A stretch of 64,000 bases of DNA. It comes from Bimastos eiseni (taxonomy: Eukaryota; Annelida; Clitellata; Crassiclitellata; Lumbricidae). Position 1 is the stretch's first letter. Each line of letters starts with the position of its first letter. Below the pieces are notes generated by a model that saw only the letters and a list, made by a program, of their open reading frames with translations, ran no database searches and was not told where the DNA came from. Location of the stretch: contig OY365806.1 of NCBI GenBank assembly GCA_959347315.1, forward strand, positions 37,108,505 to 37,172,504, given 5' to 3'. The position numbers and the translations under genes were made by a program. Below, in pieces: positions 50,401-61,532 of this stretch.

Positions 50401-53400
50401 GGAACCTTCGTGCTGTGCTGTGTCCTGGCGAAGGTTCTGATGCTGTCCAGATTCTCTCTGAATTGACGTCATATCCTGAAGCTTAGCATCACTCTGGTAC
50501 AGCATCTTTCCATATTTTACGTCATCATCAATCTTGTTGCACAGAGGATTCTGATGTCGCTCGATCTTAACTCGGTCTCGGTAAATGTTCCTTGGTCCAG
50601 TCATGTAGGCATAGCTTGGATTGGCAACTTCCATTCTTGTTCCCTCGATCTACAATAACGATAAAAGTATGAAATCCAAGTCTATTGTCCAGAATCAGAA
50701 ACACTACTCAAACAATAAAAAAATGACCTTTGCGGTGGACTGGGAGCACCTCTGAGTAGATATTGTGCAGGGGCACTCATTGTATCTAGTCTTTTTGATT
50801 GATAACATGTAATTTACAGATGTGAATGAGTCACACACAGAATGAGAGGTCAAGTGCATAAACACAATATTTAAATATGCAACAAAAGAATTGCACCAAT
50901 CTCTGAACGACGGGTTCAGATGAGTACACATCAAAACATGACAATCGAAGCATCATTGACCCTGGAGGGCAGAGAGGGGAAAGAGGATGTTTTCAGATAC
51001 CCCAATCAACCAATCATCTGAACTATGTAAACGCATAGGAGAGAGATTTCGTTACATGAGCTAAGTTCTTCAGCTATGTATGAAACAATTTGCACATTGT
51101 CTGGCCACAGGACAAGACAGCACTGAGCAAACCAGTAAGTAACAGCAGGTCAACAATAAATCACCTAAATATCAAGTAAAGCATTGAGATACAAAAATGC
51201 ATGGCCAAGCCCAAGCGACATGTAACACAATAATGTAACTGATCATCCGCAGCATTCCACTAGAGCTCATAAAAACTAACAGGAAAGAATATTACGAAAC
51301 ACTCTTTCTTCCCCCCCCCACGCCCAGTTTCCGGATCTTTCCAACTGCCTGTAGTTCTGCCAAGAAACATGTTACTCAAGAGGTACTTAACATAGTATGT
51401 TCCCCGCTGTCAGGACTAAACTGCCCATGTAAATTAATACCGCACACAGTATGAGTGCATCTCTGAAAGGCGAGATAACATGCACTACCATAAAATTAAT
51501 TAGGATCAACATAGAACTGAATGGATGATTGCCGGTCCAATACATAATAAAGAAGGCTACTTACAGGGTCAGATCCAGGTCTGATCAATCTACATTGTAG
51601 TCCCTCTCTCTCTGTATCTGCCTTTTCAACCGTCTGTTTGTCTCTTGTGAAGCCATGCTATTCCTCTGTCTTACTCTGGGCTCTCTGCCTCCTTCTCCCA
51701 CTCAGCAATCTTTGTACATTCGTCAGTCAGTCCGTCCGTCCATCCGTACGTTCGTCCGTTCGTCCGTGCGTCTCCCGTCTTGGAAGAGACTGACGCCTCA
51801 TCCGGCGGCGTTCATTCCAATAGCAAGTTATTCATCACAACTGGGCACATCCCAATGAAGGTCAACAGTTGAACAGCCACCGCTCATGCCACTCCCACCA
51901 CAACCACCACCATCTCCAATAGAGGGTCCTTCCGTTGGCCATCCGGTCGGTCCTAATGCAGTCATATCATCATTAATATTCGTCCGTGGCCCAGTTTCTC
52001 TAAGCCATCTTAGGTCGTCAGCCTCTCTCTGGAACACTCAATCAAACCCACCGAACTTTCAGTGGAGCGGAAGCAGTTCAGTGTCCATACTGCAATCATC
52101 CCTCTCAGGCGCCATCGACGCTCTTCCGTCCTCCTATTGCACCCCCTCTGGTACAGACAGGCGACCATTAAGGACAACCAAGCATTAGCTGGAGTCCTTG
52201 GACAAGGGATGACGGTGGTTGCCTCCCACATGCTAATACAATCCAGTGAGCTCAGCTTCAACCCAATCAAAAAACAAGGAAGGCTCCAGGGAAGGGAAAA
52301 CATGTCCCTTCATGCCCTCCTACTGCCTTGAATTAAGGAGAAGCCCCTGTCCTATTTCCTAACTATGAGTATCAGTGAACAAATTCCAGAGGTACAAATT
52401 GACGGAATGAAAACGACGGAAGACGACAACTGAACAGACAGTGAGTGGTCAGGCAGAGAAACAAAGCAGAGATTAACAAGACTTGGGACTAAACATAAGG
52501 AAATAAGGAAAGCACGAGATTTGGTAAATTATGGCTAATAACAACATAGATCAATCACTTGCACCAAATGGCGCCAAATGGCCGCCGTAGGAGGTCATCA
52601 GAAATTAAGATCACAATAACCGCATAGACAAACTACCATACAAGGCAAAGTCTTCGGTTATAATTTAATGACAAGAATGAACTGTACTGCGCCTAACAAG
52701 CCTTGCATGACCTGAAAATCCATTTCCCAGTGAATGGTGTTGAGAATTAAAACCCGCCATTACTTCACCCAATGCATGGCCCATTCTTAGGAGCAGCGGC
52801 TGCAACTCGGTAACCAACCGACGGACCGACCGATCGAGCGCCGGACTGGCTATGGATTACCGGAGTCTCTGGAGAGAATAGCCATCGAAATCCGGCAGTT
52901 TATGACCGCCATAAAATACAGTTGCGATAGATAGCCGGACCCGCTACCACCACGTCCCCTCCGAACCATCATAAAAGCCACCACACAACATCGTAAAAGG
53001 CCGGCCGTCCTAAATCGCTTTCTATGCCCACACACAAGCGGCCACACAAAATCAATCGATACCCAGGGCTACGACGAGGCGCTCAGAATTGATCTGGAGA
53101 TTATGCAGGGCTTAGGACCAGACCCTGCAAAGGGGTGGGTGGGTTAACGACCCTGAATTCTGGACAATGCTTGCTCCTTTGAAAATGCAATAGGCAGCAA
53201 ACTGTGTTCTAACACACGCATGTAGCCAGACAGAAGAGATATCTAGCAATGACAAAGAAATGTCAAGAAGAAGCTAAGCACACCCTCTGTTTTATTAGGA
53301 CTTCTTGCATCTGCTTACTATTAATACACGATTGAAAATAAACACTGTACAAAACCCTACAATTATTTATACCTTGTGATATTTTAATTTATTTGGCACC

Positions 53401-56400
53401 ATCGCACAATTCCATGGAATCATTCATTAGGTATTAGGCACAACTTATCGGTCTGTGCCTGTGTGTCATATGCTGACGTCATGAGCAACGTTACCAATCA
53501 CCCAGTATCTGGGAGGCAGGTGATCGAGCTCTCATGTTTATTACATTTTCTGTGTGTTTTGCAACAGGTTAGAACTCTTAGATTTACTACCTAAAGGCTC
53601 ACACTATAGAAAGTTTTCAGAAACGCTCCGTTATTTGACTATTTCTAGCCATATATTCCTCTGATCATACAAGATAATATTCAAGAAGATAAGCAGAAAT
53701 GTAAGTTTGGAAGTATGTGCTTGAAATCTGCTTATTAAAGTAAACACTAACTAACATTCAGTTTTACAGTTGAATAAGAGTATTGTAGGAATAATCAGCT
53801 GGTGAGAAAGGCTTTAAAAAGCAGAGCCCAGTTGAGTATCACGCAGCAAAGGAATGAAAATAGTTTATTTATTTATTCTGAAATTTTATATCGCCCTTCT
53901 TCCAACATTTTTGGCTCAGAAGTGCACACACCTCGATGGCGCAATTGCAGTACTACTGCAGAGCAATTGTGTGCGAAGGACTTGCTCAAGGTCCCTATAT
54001 ACACAATGACTGACGCCTCGGACGAGGATCGAACCCGCACACTCAGTGCACACTGAACGTTACGGGCCAACCGCTCTAACCGGTCAGCCACCGTGCCACA
54101 CAATGACCAAATATGGGTCATCAATAATTTCTAATCAAGATAACTTGCAAACTCTTTAACAACTGCCAATGGCAAGCCAACATTTATAAGTTGTAAAATA
54201 AAAAATTCCTAACTAAATATGCAAATGAGAGAAAACAGGAAAAAGTATTTGTAACTACATATTTATAGTTTATTCAGAAATATACAACTACATTGGAATT
54301 CAAGACTAATAAATTTTTACTACAGTCCTGTTTAATATAGTGCCTTTAAAGCATCTAAAAAACGCTGTACACATTACTAGCTGATCGATATAACCAATTG
54401 TAGGCCTATTTTAAGACAGTTTGAGAATGTCTGGATTGCCTGCTCTTACAATATAAGAGGAGTGCAGCATCACAGCACCTGCATAACTCTGCAGCTGTTA
54501 GAGCACAACAATCACCAACCAAGTTGACTTGAGGTTGGAACACAGAGCTCCATGTATGCAAGACAAAAATTGAGTGTCAACATGATGGTCCATTTTGTAT
54601 CCTGTAGAAAGTATATGCAGCTAGAAGTCTCTGCCGCCATGTGCCTTACCGCCAATAATTGTAAAGTGTCAATGGGGTTTGGCAGGAATAGTCACTTCAT
54701 CAGGAATAAGTAACCCTACCCTATTGCTGAACAGTTTTGTGGCACAACTGTGCTTGAAGGTCTTGTTCAAGGTCCATGCACGGGAACTGCTCTGGACGAG
54801 GATTGAACCCATATTCTCGTCATCACAAGCTGATTACTCCAATCAGGGACCGTTCAATAGTCCGAAGGTTCGATAATCCGAAAATCTTTGGACTAGAAAA
54901 TTTTCTTCAGACTATCGAACCATCGGACTATCAAACCTTTGTGTCAATGCGCTACCTCCATTCAACATCCCCTGCAGACAGGGTCAGAAGGTAGCAGGGA
55001 TATTTTAATCACAGCACAAATGCTAAAAAACAGCAGTTCAGGAGAGAGACGACCGTTGCTGGCTACTCATCCAAATCAGCAGCAGAGAAAGAGAGAGACA
55101 GACAGACAGACAGACAGAGACAGAGCCTCAGTGAAATCACTGCGATGGATAACACAGTATGCTTGGCTGACATGGTGAAGACTCTTGACCTTTCTCAAGA
55201 GATGACAAGCAGGTCAATAACGCTACTCCACTGACAATATCACCAGCAAACCAGACTAAATTTTCAGTTCGAAAGTCAATTTTTTTCTCTCCCCAACGTC
55301 GACCACAAGAGGTTCTTGAGGCAAGTTGATCGGCCTACTAAAAGTAAACACTGTATTTCGGGTGCATCATGAGAAATTCGACCTGTGAACCTCTTCAGAG
55401 GAAACCCTTGAAAAGATAGATTGACCTTCGTAGAAGATAGAGAACACAACAAAGAAAACTACACTACTCCCCTCTCTTGATGCACAAAGTCATTCTTATT
55501 CTCAAGTAAACTCTCACCAGAATTCTAATCATGGGAACACATCGATCATTGATCTGTCAAGAGGATTGAGAACGAACCACAAAATGAAGCCTGGACATGA
55601 ATTCAAATCATGACTCCTAGCAGCAGACAATGATGAAGTTTGAACATAGTGAGGTTAATTCAGTTTGATTGGTCAGACATAACAATCGCAGTGCTGACAG
55701 GAGGTAATTCCAGCTGGAGGGCAGTGTTGGGCACGAGACCAAAACCTCGAGACCAAGACCGAGAGGTCCAAGACCAAGACCAAGACCGGGTGGTCCCAGA
55801 CCAAGACCGAGACTGGGTGGTCCCAGACCAAGACCGAGGATCCCAGACCAAGACCAAGACCGATACTCTTTTATATAAACAATTCAATTTATTAAGGTGC
55901 TAAAACGGAATGCCACGCTTAAAACGTCTATTTTATTGCTGAAGGATACTAATTTTAATAATGGTCCAGAAACAGTTTCACTGGTCAGTATGAACTTTTA
56001 CAGGTTCAGCGCTTGGCTATGGTATGAGCATATCACACTATAAATTACTTACAGTATATGATAGGTATACTTTAAGACATCTGAATAAGAAGGTTAACGT
56101 TCTGTTTGAATGATGAAGGCCTACTTGTACTCGGAATTGTAGGTTAATAGTGACTACACGCGGCCGACCACAATTATTAGATTGTTCCAAAATCTTGAAA
56201 TTTGTGAAAGCAAATTTTCAAATGGCTGGTTCCTTTGCAAATGCACTTTTTGCACACCTTAACATGTATATATAGATGGTCAGCACATTGTAAATCGATG
56301 ACAAGGCCTAGGGCCTAAACACCGGTGTCTCTAATAATCGAAAATAGCCGACAAATGTCAAAAAATTGCTCCTATACGGCAAATGACCCAGAACGCTAAC

Positions 56401-59400
56401 CTAAGACGGAGACCAGTCCCAAGACCGTTCTCTTAAAACCAAGACCTACGCATTTAAGACCAAGACCGAGATCGATGCATTTGAGACCAAGACCAAGACC
56501 GCGATCTCGAGACCACATCCCTGCTGGAGGGTCCTGCACTGACCTGAAACAGAGAAAGTTCGGCATTGCCTGGCAGACAAGCAAGCTCCTTGTGGAACCG
56601 GGAAGTAGTTACTCTCGTTGTGGAGTGAAGCGTCTTACAAGCCACAACGTCGGACACTGAGCGGCAGGGTTCACACAAGCAAGATACAGCCAAAGATACA
56701 GCGCAGAACCGATCTAGTCGCTCCAGAACCCCAAGGAGGAGGTCAAGGAGAATCAAACAACAAAAGATTATTAACAAAAGCAGGCATTAGAACCACTAGA
56801 GTGCATGAGAAAGAGCGAGAAATCACTTGGAGCTTGCAACATTCATAATAACAACTTTGAGAGACTACTGAGCTCACATGTTGGGAAAGACAAAGTTCCC
56901 GGTCAAGGGTGACACCTAGGTCATGAACCGCGAGGGAGAAAGTTATCTCAGACAAAGTCCTAGCAGGCTGTTGTTGATCAATATCCTCTAGTTGCAGACA
57001 GTCACGCACACAAATAAATCCTAGTCTACTACAACTTGACCCCTAATTGGCATTTTACAGATAATTGTATAAAGCTTTGAACACCGAGTGGAAAATTCGT
57101 CAGTCAGAGCTGTCATAAAAACTGCAAAATATGAACATTATATATGAACAAATACAGAAATAGAGTGCAAAAAACTGTTAAGACTGGGCTGATCAGAGTT
57201 GATTGCTTTAAACAACAAACACTAGAGAAAATTTACTGCAACCGCTCCTGACTGTCCCTGGCAGTTACCACATCCGGTCATGAAACTCAAAGTCAACCAA
57301 TTTCTTGAAGAGCAACACTACTATTTTAATAGCCATTGTCAGGAATTCTCAGGAGTATTAATCACAATCTACTGAAGGTAAAACCAACATCTGTACTTGG
57401 TGCAATCACTAAACAAATAGAACATGGAATGAAATGTTTTGAGGTCCTGTTATACATCACAACCAGGCACAAAATCACTTATTCACTACAAATAGTCATA
57501 TATTCATTTCAGGTTATTATGGTATCTGCATATAATAAATAGAAATAAATCAATTTAAACACAGATGACAATACAGTACAATATAACTGTAATTGATAAT
57601 GTCTTGCATACAAAGTTCAGAAGTGCAAATTTAAACCAAGCAACCATTGAGAGGCATAGGAAGACAGTGTACAAGAGTAAAAATAATCAGTTCAGGGTAA
57701 CAGCCAGTCTCTCTTGAGCATTGCAAACTTGAGAAGTAAGAGCGTTCAAGATGAAGGGACTGGGGTGGACTGGCAATGCTGGTCAAAGACAAGATGTGTA
57801 GCAGGAACAACATGATCTAAAGCAGATGTTGATCGAATAGAGGAGCGATTTTTAACAGAATTTCCGGATGTGACCAAAGAAGACAAGTAGGATGGCAGAT
57901 GATCAGATCTGCACGTGCTTTGTACACAAGGACTCAAGGAGTGCCAACTTGAAGTGGATAGGCTCATAAACAGGAAGCCAGTGTAGAGATCAAAGAGCAG
58001 GTGTGATATGGTTTTGTAAAGAGAGTTCAAGACACTATTACAACCTGATGCAGCATTCTTGGAAGCAGCATGCATCCATTCACTTGTCACAAGTAAGCAC
58101 TCTTGTTATCATATGTTAAACCTTATTTGTTCCAAGTAATCACTATTTCATCATAGATCATGCGTAACCACTCATTCAACAGGTAATCACTAATTTGTCA
58201 CAGGTAACTCACTCCTTTATTGCTGATAAATTACTTCTTTGATGCATATATGTATATATATATATATATATAGCAAGTATTCATTTAAGCATTACAGGTA
58301 AATCATTCCTTTATTACACACATCTATAAAGCCTAGGTGGCGCTTCGGCGTGTGGACACACCGGTTTTGACTCGGCTGTTTTGAATCGTGCCTCTGAGTA
58401 GATATCTCGAAGGGGCGCTATATCAAGTATTTTTTGATTGATTGATTGATAAATAACAAGCATTTTGTTACACGCAATCATCCATTTTGTTACATATCAC
58501 TTGCATTGCTCGATGACTGTATTTCCATAAGAGAATTACAGATGAGACAGATGCTCTCATATACATACACCAGCTCACAGTTCTTCAATCCCTTGGGACA
58601 TTGATATAAAGCCTTTCCCGTTCCTACAAAGGTATATAGGGAATTTTGTAAGTGCAGCTGTTGTAAGACAGTCACTTGCAAAATTTATTAATGAAACCCT
58701 CCTCATCTGGATGAGAACTTGGATCTGAAACCACTGCAAAACCAGGATCACATGGTAGAAAGGATAAAGCAGATCAGTTACCCTCCGTTATGCCCTTATG
58801 CTGGCCTTTTCTTTAGAGGTGGGAATGAAGCCGGAAGGTAGGGCAGAAGAAAGACAAAGGCCATAAACTAGGGCAATATTGACAAGCCGCACACACTCAC
58901 CACACCAAGCCACAAATACATACACACACACACACACACACATGCTCAGAACACTCATACACAAGAAAGAAAACCACTTCAGTCAGCCGAGATCCATTAA
59001 ACTCTTGAACCAAGTATAGATTCCTTTCTCATCAGCAATAGAACATGAAATTCAGGCCATGACCGAGACCATAAGGCACCCAGTTTTACATCCATTATCA
59101 TTAAACAGATATCCATAAATCCTCACCCGAATCATAACAGAGGAAGTGATAGAATACGGTTCTGGGATTGGACCTGCCCAAGCATAAGCTGGTACAGAAA
59201 AGAAATCTCAGACACTACAACCATAGCAACCGGTAGACCGGCTAAAGGTCTACCTTTTTGCTCCCTATAAAGCGCTTTTACATAGAGATCAAACTGGCTT
59301 TCCGCTAGCTCACCTTCTCTTGTTCCTCAGTCAGTCATAACATAACATAACATAACATACACGTAACAGAAAACGGGTAAAGTGCAACTTATGAAAAACT

Positions 59401-61497
59401 CAGCAGAATAGCTGACAAAGCAGGGAAGATCAAAGGTCAAACAGAAGGAACTCTAAGCACTCCTGGAACACCGAGATCGTTATCAGTGAGTCGTTCTCTA
59501 GTAGAGACATAATAACATCACTTGGACTAACACTGAGGAAGCACTGGACTTGATTGAGAGTGAGGACAATGGAGATAAGATATTAGCACCCATTGCCCCT
59601 AGTGGTCAGCCAGTCAGTCAGACTCAGTCAGCCCACCAGAGTATCTGTCTATCTGTCTGTATCTGACTCTCTTTCCTTCAATCAGTCTGTAACAATCTCC
59701 ATCGTCTATCATCCCACAAAAGATCTGCTGCTGCAGCTGATAAAACATTCCCATGAAGAAGACATTTTTCCAGTCAATCCAAAAGGACTACACAGGAGAC
59801 TTCACTACCAACTCACCAAAATCCAAACCCAGGGGCTTCTGATGCAGGTAAACAAGACGAAAAACTACATACTGGTAACACTATTCTTAGAAGCAGTGAA
59901 AACGACAACAACGGGTGAAACAAAGTAACATGCATTGGGAGCAGCAGAAGCGAATTAATATTACAACGAATCATGTAAAACTAAAAATGAAATGAAAGAA
60001 TGTTGAAAACCTTTCAAAAATCAAACACCAAACAGATGTCTAATCTTAAGAATTTCTATAAGGTTGATGTAAAAAGAGATGTAGTAGTCATTCAGAGATC
60101 TAATGTGTTTAATCAGAGGATGAAACTGAGTTTGTCCAATAGACATCCAGCAGAAAACAAATAAGAGAAAATAGCACTCACAGGATGTTAACAAAGCCAG
60201 AATATCCTCTCAAGACCTAACTAAGTAAGCAACAGCCTAGACACCTCTAGAGAATGTTAACCAACGGATATGAACAAGTTCCAGAGTATGTTAATAACAG
60301 CCAGAGTATGTTGACATCACCCAGGAAATGTTAACAAGAGCTGGAGCATGTTAATGAAATAGCATGTCATACGATACAATACAACACAACTGTTATTTGA
60401 TATCGCCCTTCTTACAGTTTAGTTCAGAAGTGCACATACGTCTCGACGACGCAATTGCAGTTGTAATGCGGAGTAATTGTGTGCGAAGAACTTGCTCAAG
60501 GTCCCTACACAGTAACGCTCCGGACAAGGGTCAAACCCGTTCACTCAGCGCATACTGAGTGTTAACCGCTCTGACCAAATCGGCCACCATGCCACACATG
60601 CAGCAAGCCAATGAGAGGTAGAGCATGGTAACAAAACCTAGAAAATGCCAACAAGAGCTAGACACTCTAGCTGTTAGAGTGTGCCAATAATATTCCAGCA
60701 ACAATGATAACAACAACAACAATAACAACAACAACAACACAACAACAAAGCCAAAACAATTACAAAGACTCACAAGGCACCGGCACCATAAAGAACTGCC
60801 ACGCATTAACAAGAACCCCGAAAGAACCAAGACATGTAATAGCGCCATAAAAGTCCGCAACAACAGCGGACAGCAGTCAGAAACTATAACGAACAATCGC
60901 TGAACGTGCAACACACAACAGCTTCAATAACGAAAGCAAATTGAAAAGCATGCTTAAACGAGATTGATGCAACAGTGGCCGACAGTGAAGAAAAAGAAAT
61001 GCAATCATGATGTATGTGTTTCAGCTGAAATGACTTCCTTTCCATAGGGAGTGACAATTCACCACCAATAAGCAGAAACTGAACTAAATTGAAGACCCCA
61101 GAAACTCCTCTAATGACCAAGTAAGACAATTGCAAGAAAATCAGGTGCTCTGTCATTACGACAGACAATTGAAAACCATCACGGAGGTTAAACAAGGTAC
61201 AATACATATGCGTCGCAATGCAACATCTTTTTGGCCGTAATCAATCAGAATTTATATGGCGCCCATTCAAGATGCTTAGGAGTGCCTTTGTAAGGTTCAC
61301 AGAAGTAAATTGCTCTATAAATGCGCAGATATCTACCTAAAGAAACACATAACGTTTGTCCCTTGCAATTTCCGCTTACCTTTTGAGTGGCTAATCTGAG
61401 AAATGATTCCTGGAAGTGTTGGTTGACGGCATCACTGGCGGATGAGGCTGATTCGTCGACAATCAGCTCTCGTCTCTGGTGCATCTCCAGCTGAAGG

Positions 61498-61532
<35 letters not shown>

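Larger units (their letters stand above)
50650..55713. other. Large KDM3-like intron, left part
   Basis: Part of a 10.7-kb intron. It holds a LINE/SINE 3' fragment (50735-50806), GC-richer CG-containing sequence at 52780-53060 and SINE copies at 53855-54105 and 54735-54842. The GC-rich patch could be an internal promoter, which I cannot establish. Confidence 0.4.
56524..61379. other. Large KDM3-like intron, right part
   Basis: Holds the SINE/LINE fragments at 58330-58452 and 60370-60598, a TAACA/CATAA simple repeat near 59335, and an AAC-rich simple repeat at about 60700. I found no exon. Confidence 0.4.

Noticed and set aside
53855..54105. A functional tRNA gene
   Set aside because: Only the promoter boxes are tRNA-like, the rest is a SINE body with an AT-rich tail, and a second diverged copy exists.
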